DNA from: Prochlorococcus sp. scB243_495L20
GTDB taxonomy: Bacteria > Cyanobacteriota > Cyanobacteriia > PCC-6307 > Cyanobiaceae
Assembly (NCBI GenBank): GCA_000634215.1
Contig: JFLX01000001.1
Coordinates: 372,001-436,000 of the forward strand
Direction of reading: 5' to 3'
Length of the DNA: 64,000 nt
Part shown: positions 27,533-36,828 of the stretch, piece after piece
Position numbering within the stretch: position 1 is the stretch's first letter
Layout: each line of letters begins with the position of its first letter
The notes under the pieces: generated by a model
Told to the model about the DNA's origin: nothing
Database searches by the model: none
The model's input: the letters and a program-made list of their open reading frames with translations, nothing else
Translations under genes and position numbers: made by a program

Positions 27533-27755
27533 AGATGCTCTCCTTAAAATAAATACTTGACTAGAAGATATTATCTCTTAATGACGTAAATTTGTGAAAA
27601 ATGAAGATTGTGCAAAATATTTTTGTAACTTTTTTCGGTCTTACTAAATAAATTTTAGTTAATTTTCCTGAACAAAAATAGTCTCTGATTGATTAATGTG
27701 CGAGGTGAGCGATTAATGTATTAAATAAATATTTTTCAATTTAAAAAATATTCAA

Positions 27756-28757
27756 ATGAATTCGATTATTCGTCCTAGAAGGTTAAGAAGAACTGAAGCA
27801 ATTAGAGAAATGGTTAGAGAAAACCATTTAACGGCATCTGACTTTATATATCCATTATTTATTCATGAAAAAGATTTTAAAGAGGAAATTTCAGCAATGC
27901 CAGGAACTTATAGATGGGATATTAATGGCTTAATAAAGGAGGTTACTAGGGCATGGGAATTGGGAATAAGGTGTGTGGTTCTTTTCCCAAAAATTAACGA
28001 TAGTTTAAAGACTGAAGATGCAGCAGAGTGTTTTAACGAAGACGGTTTAATTCCTAAAACTATTCGAATATTAAAAAAAGAGATTCCAGAAATGGCAATA
28101 ATGACAGATGTTGCCTTGGACCCTTACTCGTGTGATGGTCATGATGGCTTAGTTGATGAAACTGGAAAAATATTGAATGATGAAACGATTGAAATTTTAA
28201 AAAAACAAGCTTTAACTCAAGCTAAAGCTGGAGCAGATTTTATTGGCCCTAGTGACATGATGGATGGAAGAGTTGGAGCAATTAGGACTGCTCTTGATAA
28301 TGAAGGATTTATTGATGTAGGTATTATTAGCTATGCAGCTAAATATTCATCTGCTTATTATGGTCCGTTTAGAACTGCTTTAGATTCAGCTCCTAGAGAA
28401 AATAGTAAGAAAATAATTCCAGACAATAAGTCTACATATCAAATGGACCCTGCCAATTCAAAAGAGGCTTTAATTGAATCTGCATTGGATCAGTATGAAG
28501 GAGCTGATATTTTGATGGTAAAACCAGGAATTTCATATTTGGATATTGTTTATAGACTAAGTACATTTTCAAATAAGCCCATAGCTGCATACAACGTTAG
28601 TGGAGAGTACTCCATGGTAAAGTCTGCTGCTATGAAAAACTGGATTAATGAAAAAGATATTGTGTTAGAAACGTTGCTTAGTTTTAAAAGAGCAGGAGCA
28701 AATCTGATACTCACTTATCATGCTTGCGATGCATCTCAATGGTTGCAGGATAATTAA
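27756..28757 (+). CDS. hemB: Delta-aminolevulinic acid dehydratase (porphobilinogen synthase)
   Basis: A 333-aa HemB, condensing two 5-aminolevulinates into porphobilinogen for heme and chlorophyll. The start MNSIIRPRRLRRTEAIREMV is typical. DVALDPYSCDGHDGLVD is the metal-binding region, of the Asp-containing, Mg-type pattern common in phototrophs. SDMMDGRVGAIR supplies one active-site Lys region, and MVKPGISYLDIV carries the Schiff-base Lys. A divergent 223-bp spacer separates it from bicA. Confidence 0.97.
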   Translation: MNSIIRPRRLRRTEAIREMVRENHLTASDFIYPLFIHEKDFKEEISAMPGTYRWDINGLIKEVTRAWELGIRCVVLFPKINDSLKTEDAAECFNEDGLIPKTIRILKKEIPEMAIMTDVALDPYSCDGHDGLVDETGKILNDETIEILKKQALTQAKAGADFIGPSDMMDGRVGAIRTALDNEGFIDVGIISYAAKYSSAYYGPFRTALDSAPRENSKKIIPDNKSTYQMDPANSKEALIESALDQYEGADILMVKPGISYLDIVYRLSTFSNKPIAAYNVSGEYSMVKSAAMKNWINEKDIVLETLLSFKRAGANLILTYHACDASQWLQDN

Positions 28758-28819
28758 AAACTCATTATTAACAAAAATTTGGTTTATTCTTAGATTAATA
28801 AGAAATTAACTACTCTGTT

Positions 28820-29206
28820 TTGAAGTTATCACAAGAAGTAAATAGGATTGGTCACATCGCACTTAGAGTAGAGAATCTCGAAAGGGCCAAATCTTTTTAT
28901 ATTAAACTTGGTATGAATTTAGTTTGGGACGATAAGGATTGGTCTTATTTAGAAGCTGGTAAAGGTAAAGATGGACTTGCTTTGTTAGGCCCTAGTTACA
29001 AAGCTGCGGGTCCACACTTTGCTTTTCATTTTGAAAATAAAAAAGAAGTGGAAAATATACAAAATGATTTAAAGAATTCTGGTGTAAAAGTCGGTCCTTT
29101 ACATGAACATAGAGATGGAACAGCATCTTTTTATATGAAGGATACTGAAGGAAACTGGCTGGAGATGCTTTATGTTCCTCCTGAAGGGATTCAATCGAAT
29201 GTTTGA
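28820..29206 (+). CDS. VOC/glyoxalase I family protein
   Basis: A 128-aa vicinal-oxygen-chelate protein starting at a TTG (KLSQEVNRIGHIALRVENLE). It has IGHIALRVENLERAKSFYIK, a second HFAFHF strand and the C-terminal DTEGNWLEMLYVPP, where His and Glu are typical metal ligands. It could be glyoxalase I or another dioxygenase-like member; the substrate cannot be told. It overlaps the start of mutS2 by 8 bp if that gene begins at 29199. Confidence 0.75.
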   Translation: MKLSQEVNRIGHIALRVENLERAKSFYIKLGMNLVWDDKDWSYLEAGKGKDGLALLGPSYKAAGPHFAFHFENKKEVENIQNDLKNSGVKVGPLHEHRDGTASFYMKDTEGNWLEMLYVPPEGIQSNV

Positions 29207-31631
29207 TTCTTTTTTTTGTATGCAAGAGAAAAGTTATTCTAAAAAATCATATTCAGATGACACCTTAGAAGAAGAATCTATTAGCCTTTTAGAGTGGGAT
29301 TCATTAAAAACTCATTTATCTTCATTCGCCTCAACGGAAATGGGTAAACGAGCAATTTTAAGTTTTGGTATTCCTTCAGAATACGAAGCCTCTAAAAGAC
29401 TGTTGAATGAAACTGTTGAAATAAATGAGCTAGAAAATAAGTTAGATAAATCAATTAGTTTTTCTGGTGTTTTTGATATTAGTAGAAATATTGAAATTTG
29501 TTCCAAGGGAGGCGTAATTTCATCTTCTGAATTGTTAGAAATAGCGAAAACAATTGCTGCTGCAAGAAATTTAAAAAAAATCTTATTAGATTTTGAACAA
29601 AGGCCTTATATTTCGTCATTTACAAAAAATTTAATTGACCATCAGAATATCGAAACGATTTTTAAAAAAGGCATTGAATCTAATGGAAGGATTTCAGATA
29701 ATGCTAGTAATGAAATATCTATTTTTAGAAAAGAATTATTATCTAAGAAACTTGAAAGAAAAATATTAGTTGAGAAATTTATTCAAAAGAATTTAGCTTA
29801 TTTGCAAGATACTACTATTGGAGATCGATATGGTAGGCCTGTTTTAGCAGTGAAAGTTAATTATGTAGATAAATTTAAAGGCATAATTCATGACTCCTCA
29901 TCTTCAGGAAACACAGTATATTTTGAGCCTGATAGTATAGTAACTAAAGGTAATAAGATAGCTTCTTTAGAAGCTAGGATCACAGCAGAAGAATTTAAAT
30001 TACTTAAGAAATGGTCCCAAGTTGTTAGTGATAATTCAGAAAATCTTATTGGAATGGCAGCCATTTTATTGAGATTAGAAAATGCTCTAACTCGTTCAAG
30101 ATATTCGAAATGGATTGGAGGCAAAACTCCTACTTTTGAGAAAAATCCTATTGTTTCTTTAATTGGTTTTTCTCATCCTTTATTGATTTGGGAACATAAG
30201 AAAAAAGGAGCTCCTCCCCCAGTGCCTGTCGATTTTTATATAAATAGAAATATTAAGGTTGTAGCTATTACAGGTCCAAATACTGGAGGTAAAACGGCAG
30301 CTTTAAAAGGTTTGGGTTTGTCTTTACTTATGACTAGAGCAGGATTATTGATACCCTCAACTCATAATCCTATTATTCCTTTTTGTCCAAATATATATGT
30401 GGATATAGGAGATAATCAATCATTAGAAGAGAATTTATCTACCTTTAGTGGGCATATATCCCGCATAAAAAAGATATTAGATTCACTTGATAATAAGAAA
30501 GGATTATCAGTAGTTTTGTTAGATGAGATTGGGTCTGGTACAGATCCTCTTGAAGGAAGTGCTCTTGCTATGGCTTTATTAAAAGAATTTGCAAATAAAT
30601 CTGATATCACTTTAGCAACTACACATTATGGAGATATTAAAGCTTTAAAATATAACGATTCCAGATTTGAAAACGTATCAGTTGCCTTTGATGAGGATTC
30701 TTTGAAGCCAAAATATATACTCAATTGGGGCATTCCTGGGAGAAGTAATGCTTTGTCAATTTCAAAGAGAATTGGGCTCGATGAAAGCATACTCAATGAA
30801 GCTGCAAACTATCTCAAGCCAAAAGAAGTTGATAATATTAATAGTATTATTAGAGGACTTGAGGAAGAGAGGATTAAACAACAAAATTCTGCAGAAGCCG
30901 CTGCAGAACTGATTGCAAGGACTGAAATATTACATGATGAACTGAAGAGAAATTATGAATATCAAAAAATAAATGCTGAAAAAATCCAGGAAATTGAAAG
31001 GTCTAAATTATCAAAACATATAGTATCCGCTAAAAAAGAGGTAATAGATTTGATTGAAAAATTAAGAGATAAAAATGTTAATGGAGAGGATACTAGAATT
31101 GTTGGAAAAAGATTAAAGGAAATTGAGACGGAACATTTAACCCAAAAAAAATTTGAAAAGTCAATATCATGGAATCCTCAGGTAGGCGATTTTGTAAAAA
31201 TTAAAAGTCTAAATAGTACTGGACAAATTGTAGATTTAGATAAAAAAGGTGGTTTTTACGAAGTTAAATGTGGTTCATTCAGAAGTACATTATCTGTAAA
31301 TGACTTTGAAGGTATTAACGGAGAGAAGCCTAATTTCAAAAGTTCAAAAATTGAGATCAAGTCTATAAGAGAAGATTTTTCTTTTTCTAAAATTAGAACG
31401 AGTAAAAATACAATTGACGTAAGAGGGCTACGAGTTCATGAAGCCGAAATAATGATTGAAGAGAAAATTAGAAAATTTCATGGACCGTTATGGATTGTTC
31501 ATGGAATTGGAACAGGGAAATTAAAAAAAGGACTAAGAAATTGGTTATCAGGTTTAAAATATGTTGAAAAGATTGAAGATGCAGCCAACAACGAGGGTGG
31601 ACCTGGTTGCAGTATTGCGTGGATAAAATAA
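29199..31631 (+). CDS. mutS2: Endonuclease MutS2 (ribosome rescue/recombination ATPase)
   Basis: A MutS2 homologue of about 810 aa. The core helical domain leads to the ATPase with Walker A TGPNTGGKTAALKG, VLLDEIGSGTDPLEG and ATTHYGDIKAL. A long coiled coil (RGLEEERIKQQNSAEAAAEL) follows, and the C-terminal Smr nuclease domain has IDVRGLRVHEAE and HGIGTGKLKKGL. MutS2 limits recombination and, in Bacillus, acts on collided ribosomes. I chose the ATG at 29199 because GAAGGG lies 8 nt upstream and it overlaps the previous stop; 29172 and 29220 are alternatives. obg follows after 40 bp. Confidence 0.93.
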   Translation: MFDSFFCMQEKSYSKKSYSDDTLEEESISLLEWDSLKTHLSSFASTEMGKRAILSFGIPSEYEASKRLLNETVEINELENKLDKSISFSGVFDISRNIEICSKGGVISSSELLEIAKTIAAARNLKKILLDFEQRPYISSFTKNLIDHQNIETIFKKGIESNGRISDNASNEISIFRKELLSKKLERKILVEKFIQKNLAYLQDTTIGDRYGRPVLAVKVNYVDKFKGIIHDSSSSGNTVYFEPDSIVTKGNKIASLEARITAEEFKLLKKWSQVVSDNSENLIGMAAILLRLENALTRSRYSKWIGGKTPTFEKNPIVSLIGFSHPLLIWEHKKKGAPPPVPVDFYINRNIKVVAITGPNTGGKTAALKGLGLSLLMTRAGLLIPSTHNPIIPFCPNIYVDIGDNQSLEENLSTFSGHISRIKKILDSLDNKKGLSVVLLDEIGSGTDPLEGSALAMALLKEFANKSDITLATTHYGDIKALKYNDSRFENVSVAFDEDSLKPKYILNWGIPGRSNALSISKRIGLDESILNEAANYLKPKEVDNINSIIRGLEEERIKQQNSAEAAAELIARTEILHDELKRNYEYQKINAEKIQEIERSKLSKHIVSAKKEVIDLIEKLRDKNVNGEDTRIVGKRLKEIETEHLTQKKFEKSISWNPQVGDFVKIKSLNSTGQIVDLDKKGGFYEVKCGSFRSTLSVNDFEGINGEKPNFKSSKIEIKSIREDFSFSKIRTSKNTIDVRGLRVHEAEIMIEEKIRKFHGPLWIVHGIGTGKLKKGLRNWLSGLKYVEKIEDAANNEGGPGCSIAWIK

Positions 31632-31671
31632 AATTTAAAAAACCTAGAAAATAATTTAATAAGAGTATTAA

Positions 31672-32655
31672 GTGCAATTTATTGATCAAGCAAACATTAT
31701 TCTTAAAGCTGGAAAAGGTGGTAATGGAATAGTTTCTTTTAGAAGAGAAAAATTCGTTCCTGCTGGAGGACCTTCGGGTGGCAATGGTGGCAGAGGGGGA
31801 TCAGTTATTTTGATGGCTGATAATAATCTTCAAACATTGTTGGATTTCAAATTCAAACGTGAAATCATTGCTGAAGATGGATGCAAAGGAGGCCCTAATA
31901 AGAGATCAGGTGCTTCAGGTGAGGATACAATCCTTAAAGTTCCTTGCGGTACAGAAATAAGGGATATTAAAACCGGAATTATTTTAGGAGACTTAACTAA
32001 AGATAAACAGAGTTTAACTATTGCAATTGGAGGAAGAGGAGGACATGGTAATGCTTACTATTTAAGTAATCAAAATAGAGCCCCAGAATCGTTCACTGAA
32101 GGAAAAGATGGTGAGATATGGGAGGTTCAATTAGAACTAAAACTTCTTGCAGAGGTTGGAATTATAGGCCTTCCAAATGCTGGTAAAAGTACTTTGATTT
32201 CCGTTATATCATCTGCCCGTCCAAAAATCGCAAATTATCCTTTCACGACTCTAATACCTAATTTAGGTGTAGTAAGAAAAATTGATGGGAATGGTTGCCT
32301 TTTTGCGGATATTCCTGGCTTAATATCAGGTGCAGCTGATGGAGTAGGTTTAGGGCATGATTTTTTAAGGCACATCCAAAGAACGAAGATACTTGTTCAC
32401 TTAATTGATGTAATTGCAGAAAATCCTTTATATGATTTTGAGATTATTGAGCAGGAATTAAAAAAATATGGGAAAGGTCTTTTAGATAAAGAGAGGATAA
32501 TAGTATTGAATAAAATGGAGCTTGTTGATGATGATTATTTGAAAATAATTACAAAAAAGTTAGAAGATTTATCTAAAAAGAAAGTTTTAGTTATTTCTTC
32601 ATCTTTAAAAAAAGGTTTATCTTCACTACTTTCTGAAGTGTGGAAAAGGATATAA
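31672..32655 (+). CDS. obg: GTPase Obg/CgtA
   Basis: A 327-aa Obg GTPase acting in 50S assembly and stress response. The glycine-rich Obg fold (1-158; [31 protein letters not shown]) precedes the G domain, with G1 [12 protein letters not shown], switch [30 protein letters not shown] and NKMEL. It lacks the variable C-terminal OCT domain, as in many cyanobacteria. The start is GTG at 31672. Probably co-transcribed with mutS2. Confidence 0.96.
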   Translation: MQFIDQANIILKAGKGGNGIVSFRREKFVPAGGPSGGNGGRGGSVILMADNNLQTLLDFKFKREIIAEDGCKGGPNKRSGASGEDTILKVPCGTEIRDIKTGIILGDLTKDKQSLTIAIGGRGGHGNAYYLSNQNRAPESFTEGKDGEIWEVQLELKLLAEVGIIGLPNAGKSTLISVISSARPKIANYPFTTLIPNLGVVRKIDGNGCLFADIPGLISGAADGVGLGHDFLRHIQRTKILVHLIDVIAENPLYDFEIIEQELKKYGKGLLDKERIIVLNKMELVDDDYLKIITKKLEDLSKKKVLVISSSLKKGLSSLLSEVWKRI

Positions 32656-32740
32656 CTTAAATTAAAAATTTTTTTGTTAAAAAATATACTTGATTTAATA
32701 ATGAAAATTAGTCATAAATAAGATACTTCTTTAAAACAAT

Positions 32741-32923
32741 ATGAATTTTTATACTTGCTTTGATCAACAAGGAAAAATAATAGCTAGATGTCAAACCATC
32801 CAGGATATTGAGGTTTTGAAGAAAATGGGAAGACCAATTGTAGAAGTCAAGGAAATGAAAAATGAGGAGTCTGTTGTTTGTTCGCTCACAGGGAGTCCAT
32901 CCGACTTTAATAGAGATTACTAA
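32741..32923 (+). CDS. Conserved hypothetical protein, 60 aa
   Basis: A small soluble protein (FYTCFDQQGKIIARCQTIQD..., ending GSPSDFNRDY) with a predicted strand-helix-strand layout. It contains three Cys but no metal motif. I do not recognise a named family. It is followed at once by a strong bidirectional terminator hairpin, which supports it as the last expressed gene of the obg unit or as an independent short transcript. Confidence 0.6.
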   Translation: MNFYTCFDQQGKIIARCQTIQDIEVLKKMGRPIVEVKEMKNEESVVCSLTGSPSDFNRDY

Positions 32924-32934
32924 AGAACTAAAAA

Positions 32935-32957
32935 AAAAGGGCTTTTAGAGCCCTTTT
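32935..32957. terminator. Bidirectional intrinsic terminator
   Basis: A 9-bp perfect stem AAAAGGGCT / AGCCCTTTT with a 5-nt loop lies between the 60-aa gene and cp12, which converge. A T-run follows on the plus strand and an A-run precedes it, giving a U-run on the minus strand. It can stop both transcripts. Confidence 0.85.
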
Positions 32958-32984
32958 GAATTGTAAGTATCTATCAGAAGAAAA

Positions 32985-33203
32985 TTAATCATCATAAACA
33001 AGGCATTCCGGTTCATCCGGGTTGGCATCACAGAATAGTTCCAAAGCATTAGGATCATGTTTATCGTCTGGATGATGATCCTTATATTCTTCGAGTTCTT
33101 TTAGCTCTTCAGTTAAATGTCTGACCTTTGGAAGATTGCCCTCTGCTTTTGCAGATTCGATTTCCGATTGATCTTTTTGGATGTGTTCGTCAATGGATTT
33201 CAT
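32985..33203 (-). CDS. cp12: CP12, Calvin-cycle regulator of GAPDH and PRK
   Basis: A 72-aa intrinsically disordered redox linker that assembles GAPDH and phosphoribulokinase into an inactive complex in the dark. The C-terminal GAPDH-binding arm is intact, with Cys58 and Cys67 (FCDANPDEPECLVYDD). The central helix region LTEELKELEEYKDHHP stands in place of the AWDxVEEL core. The N-terminal Cys pair that contacts PRK in other CP12 proteins is absent, as no other Cys exists. It lies convergent to the 60-aa gene across a strong terminator. Confidence 0.9.
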   Translation of the reverse strand: MKSIDEHIQKDQSEIESAKAEGNLPKVRHLTEELKELEEYKDHHPDDKHDPNALELFCDANPDEPECLVYDD

Positions 33204-33297
33204 TTTAAGCTTTTCATACGTTAGTAGACATACATAACATAGTTAATTTCTAATGAAATTGCATTATCTATGAACTAAATAAGTGTTCATTACAACA

Positions 33298-34275
33298 TCA
33301 ATTTTTTTTCGAAATTGATTTATATATTTTTTTGGACTGTAATCTCATTATTTCCTCTAGCGATGGTAAAACTGGGATTAGTTGATTTGGGTTTAAAGGG
33401 AATAAAGCTTGGTAGTAATCTATCTTCCATTCATTGTCGAAGCATGTCCTATTTACGTTAGATAATTTAAAAAATTTTAATCTCCATTCAATAATCTTTT
33501 CAAAACTTGATAGTTCATGTTCAGTACATTTGAAAAGTTTGCTATATATCAATTCCCATCTTATAAGCGTTGGAAAAAGGTAAATATCTGCATAGGTTAA
33601 CTCTTCTCCAAAAATCCAGTCTCCTTTATTTTTCTTTAGTAAATTTTCAATTTCATTTATGGCTGCGAAAAGATTTTGACTTGCTTCTTCATAAGCTGAC
33701 TGGTTTCTCGCGAAACCACATTTATATACGCCATCATTAATGTTGTTATTAACTAAATCTAAAAATTTTTGATTACAGTCTTTAATAGTTATTGACTGAT
33801 TTTTTGATTGAATTTTTATTGAATTGAGTAGCCTTATAATTTGTGAACTTTCATTAGACAAAATATTTACTTCATCTTTTACAAAACTAATTAAAAGAGG
33901 TAATGTCGCTCTAAAAATAATCTTTTTATTAGCTTTTTTGTAGAGGTCTGAAAGTCTAATACATCCCTTTATCTTTGTATTGAAAATCCATTCGCCATGC
34001 TCAACATCTGCTTTTAAAAAAATAACTTTAACTTTTTTAGATAGATTTTTTATTTCGTGGACGAGTAAAGTTCTTTGACACCATGGACAAGAATTCCCCA
34101 CGAATAAATAAATTTGTCCATTCTCATTATTAATATCGTATTCACTATCAATTGTTATACCTTTGGGCCTTTTATAATTACCATATAAATCTGATGGCGC
34201 GAAGCCATTCATTAATTGGGTCCAAAACCAAAACCAGAATTTTCTGGAGGCCTTTATAAGGTATTTATTTTGCAT
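33298..34275 (-). CDS. Glutathione S-transferase-like protein, glutathionyl-hydroquinone reductase/omega type
   Basis: A 325-aa protein with an N-terminal thioredoxin fold carrying CPWC (63-66) in FVGNSCPWCQRTLLV and a C-terminal helical GST domain (about 180-300; KGDWIFGEELTYADIYLFPTLIRWE). The CPWC motif, long N-terminal extension and length match the ECM4/YqjG glutathionyl-hydroquinone reductase group. The particular substrate is not predictable. It is divergent from the aspartoacylase-like gene with a 23-bp gap. Confidence 0.78.
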   Translation of the reverse strand: MQNKYLIKASRKFWFWFWTQLMNGFAPSDLYGNYKRPKGITIDSEYDINNENGQIYLFVGNSCPWCQRTLLVHEIKNLSKKVKVIFLKADVEHGEWIFNTKIKGCIRLSDLYKKANKKIIFRATLPLLISFVKDEVNILSNESSQIIRLLNSIKIQSKNQSITIKDCNQKFLDLVNNNINDGVYKCGFARNQSAYEEASQNLFAAINEIENLLKKNKGDWIFGEELTYADIYLFPTLIRWELIYSKLFKCTEHELSSFEKIIEWRLKFFKLSNVNRTCFDNEWKIDYYQALFPLNPNQLIPVLPSLEEIMRLQSKKIYKSISKKN

Positions 34276-34298
34276 GAAATTTTATTTTTAAAGAAAAA

Positions 34299-35204
34299 AT
34301 GACTGTTCAAAGAATACTTATTGTTTCAGGCACCCATGGGAATGAAATTAATCCTGTGTGGGCGGTTAAGCACTTTAATAAAGAGGAAAATAGGCTAAAT
34401 CATGGTATCGAGTATGAATACATCATAGGAAATCCTGTTGCCTATGAAAAAGGTTACAGATATATAGATGTAGATTTAAATAGATCTTTTAAAGAAATTA
34501 AAAATCATGATCTAGACAATAATAGTGTTTATGAAATTAATCGAGCTAATTTTTTAATCGATCAATTTGGAATCCATGGATCTAAGCCGTGTCAAATTGC
34601 AATTGATTTGCACACTACTACTGCAAATATGGGAACAAGCATTGTTTTATATGGGAGGAGATTCAAAGATTTTTGTTTAGCTGCATTACTGCAGAACAAA
34701 TTTGGATTGCCTATTTATTTGCACGAAAAAGACAAAGCCCAAACAGGCTTTCTTGTAGAAGCTTGGCCATGTGGTTTAGTTATTGAAATAGGAGCTGTCG
34801 CACAAAATTTTTATGATCCAAAAATTATAGATAGATTCTTAATAATAATTAGATCTTTAAGGGAAGAGATAGATAAATTAAAAAACAACCTTATAGAACT
34901 TCCAAAGGAATTGGTTGTTCATGTTCATCAAGGGAGTATAGATTATCCAAGAGATGAAAAGGGATATATTGATGGCCTAATACATCCTGAAAGAATAAAC
35001 CAAGATTGGAAAATGATTAAAAAAGGAGATCCATTATTTCTTGATAGTCAAGGAATAATGCACAAATATGATGGAGAACAATGGATTTGGCCTGTTTTTA
35101 TTGGCGAAGTCGCCTATAAGGAAAAAAAAATTGCGATGAGCTACACCAAGAAAGAAGTAATTAGCTCTAACAATCAATGGGTTTTTGAGTTTGAAAGCCT
35201 TTAA
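34299..35204 (+). CDS. Aspartoacylase / succinylglutamate desuccinylase family zinc hydrolase
   Basis: A 301-aa AspA/AstE zinc carboxypeptidase-like enzyme. It shows GTHGNEINPVWAVKHF (His and Glu zinc ligands), DLNRSF (substrate Arg), IDLHTTTANMG (third ligand His) and a Glu-containing LVIEIGAVAQN (general base). The C-terminal beta domain is present. Aspartoacylase cleaves N-acetylaspartate, but the natural substrate in cyanobacteria is unknown. It precedes psbA on the same strand after a 434-bp gap. Confidence 0.85.
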   Translation: MTVQRILIVSGTHGNEINPVWAVKHFNKEENRLNHGIEYEYIIGNPVAYEKGYRYIDVDLNRSFKEIKNHDLDNNSVYEINRANFLIDQFGIHGSKPCQIAIDLHTTTANMGTSIVLYGRRFKDFCLAALLQNKFGLPIYLHEKDKAQTGFLVEAWPCGLVIEIGAVAQNFYDPKIIDRFLIIIRSLREEIDKLKNNLIELPKELVVHVHQGSIDYPRDEKGYIDGLIHPERINQDWKMIKKGDPLFLDSQGIMHKYDGEQWIWPVFIGEVAYKEKKIAMSYTKKEVISSNNQWVFEFESL

Positions 35205-35321
35205 ATTATGAAACAAGGACAATAAATTGATGACAACTAATAAGGATTTTTTATTAAAAAGATAAGTTTATTTAATATTTAATGCTTTTATTTTTTTTGC
35301 TAAGTCTTAATCCTTAAAAAC

Positions 35322-35450
35322 TTAAATTCTTTCGCTCCAGTAAATAATAGCTCCAAAAGCCTCTAATTGCAGTCTTCTATGCTTAGCTTCTCTTAGGGAA
35401 ACCACTTCTTTCGATCTTTTTCCGTTAAGAAGCCATTCGATTATTACCAA
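35322..35450 (-). CDS. Small conserved-looking ORF, 42 aa, upstream of psbA
   Basis: Reading the minus strand from a TTG at 35450 gives VIIEWLLNGKRSKEVVSLRE followed by AKHRRLQLEAFGAIIYWSER and a final Ile. No stop interrupts it. The composition (Arg/Lys-rich helix, then a hydrophobic strand ending YWSERI) looks like a real small protein rather than AT-rich noise, and its codons avoid the low-complexity runs of the flanks. Upstream in frame is a TAA, with no ATG or GTG start, so TTG is the likely initiator. Function unknown. Confidence 0.55.
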   Translation of the reverse strand: MVIIEWLLNGKRSKEVVSLREAKHRRLQLEAFGAIIYWSERI

Positions 35451-35607
35451 GTTAAATCCCCAATAACAAAGAAAATATTAAGACATGGAGGTTCTTTTCT
35501 TTGATATTGCAAAAAATAAGTTTACCTAAAGAAAAAAAAATTACACATTTTTAGCGATTTTGGTTTAAAATTTTCGAAGCGGAATATTTTTCCGTTTTTA
35601 TTTACAC

Positions 35608-35623
35608 GTCTCACTTAAGAGAC
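35608..35623 (+). promoter_or_regulatory. psbA 5' leader hairpin
   Basis: A 5-bp stem GTCTC / GAGAC with a 6-nt loop lies 15 nt before the psbA ATG. About 20 bp further upstream is a second weak repeat (CGGAA...TTCCG). This 5' leader could affect mRNA stability or translation of psbA, which is strongly light-controlled in cyanobacteria. A promoter is expected in 35500-35600, but I could not pick -35 and -10 boxes with confidence. Confidence 0.35.
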
Positions 35624-35638
35624 ATACTTTACGAACTC

Positions 35639-36721
35639 ATGACAACTATTCAGCAGCAGCGTTCTTCGCTGTTAAAAGGTTGGCCACAGTTTTGTGAGTG
35701 GGTAACATCAACTAACAACAGAATTTATGTTGGTTGGTTCGGCGTCTTAATGATCCCATGCCTACTTACAGCAGCGGCTTGCTTCATCGTTGCATTCATC
35801 GCAGCACCACCAGTAGACATCGACGGAATTAGAGAGCCAGTTGCTGGTTCATTCCTATATGGAAACAACATCATCTCAGGTGCAGTTGTTCCTTCATCTA
35901 ACGCTATTGGTCTACACTTCTACCCAATTTGGGAAGCAGCTACTGTAGATGAGTGGTTATATAACGGTGGTCCTTACCAGCTTGTAATTTTCCACTTCCT
36001 AATCGGTATCTCAGCATACATGGGAAGACAGTGGGAGCTTTCATACCGTCTAGGTATGCGTCCTTGGATCTGTGTTGCATACTCTGCACCAGTTTCAGCA
36101 GCTTTCGCAGTATTCCTTGTATACCCATTCGGTCAAGGTTCATTCTCTGACGGAATGCCTCTAGGTATCTCTGGAACATTCAACTTCATGTTTGTTTTCC
36201 AGGCAGAGCACAACATTCTTATGCACCCATTCCACATGGCTGGTGTTGCTGGTATGTTCGGAGGATCTTTATTCTCAGCTATGCACGGTTCACTTGTTAC
36301 TTCATCTCTAATCAGAGAAACAACTGAGACAGAGTCTCAGAACTATGGTTACAAGTTCGGACAAGAAGAAGAAACATACAACATTGTTGCAGCTCATGGC
36401 TACTTCGGTCGTTTGATCTTCCAATATGCAAGTTTCAACAACAGCAGAAGTCTTCACTTCTTCCTAGCTGTATTCCCAGTTGTTTGTGTATGGTTAACTT
36501 CAATGGGTATCTGCACAATGGCATTCAACCTTAACGGTTTCAACTTCAACCAGTCAGTTGTTGATGCAAACGGTAAGATTGTTCCTACATGGGGTGACGT
36601 TCTTAACAGAGCAAATCTAGGTATGGAAGTAATGCATGAGCGTAACGCTCACAACTTCCCACTTGATCTAGCAGCAGCTGAGTCTACAACAGTAGCTCTT
36701 TCAGCTCCAGCTATCGGTTAA
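35639..36721 (+). CDS. psbA: Photosystem II reaction centre protein D1
   Basis: A 360-aa D1 with five transmembrane helices that binds P680, pheophytin, QB and the Mn cluster. [20 protein letters not shown] and the C-terminal FPLDLA are visible; processing would remove the tail after this Ala ([15 protein letters not shown]). Residue 131 is Gln, equivalent to position 130 in other D1 numbering, which is the D1:1-type (low-light form) residue rather than Glu. Codons favour C-ending forms (TTC, TAC, AAC), in contrast to the neighbouring AT-ending genes, fitting very high expression. A strong terminator follows. Confidence 0.99.
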   Translation: MTTIQQQRSSLLKGWPQFCEWVTSTNNRIYVGWFGVLMIPCLLTAAACFIVAFIAAPPVDIDGIREPVAGSFLYGNNIISGAVVPSSNAIGLHFYPIWEAATVDEWLYNGGPYQLVIFHFLIGISAYMGRQWELSYRLGMRPWICVAYSAPVSAAFAVFLVYPFGQGSFSDGMPLGISGTFNFMFVFQAEHNILMHPFHMAGVAGMFGGSLFSAMHGSLVTSSLIRETTETESQNYGYKFGQEEETYNIVAAHGYFGRLIFQYASFNNSRSLHFFLAVFPVVCVWLTSMGICTMAFNLNGFNFNQSVVDANGKIVPTWGDVLNRANLGMEVMHERNAHNFPLDLAAAESTTVALSAPAIG

Positions 36722-36740
36722 GCTTAAAGTTCTTAAATTT

Positions 36741-36768
36741 AAAAGCCCCCTTTTTGGGGGCTTTTTTT
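36741..36768 (+). terminator. Intrinsic terminator of psbA
   Basis: The inverted repeat AAAAGCCCCC / GGGGGCTTTT (10 bp, 5-nt loop) is followed by a run of T. It lies 20 bp after the psbA stop and is a textbook factor-independent terminator for an abundant transcript. Confidence 0.92.
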
Positions 36769-36828
36769 GTTTTATTTTCAATTGGTTTCATATAATGTTT
36801 ATATATAGATAAAACATTTGATATTTCT

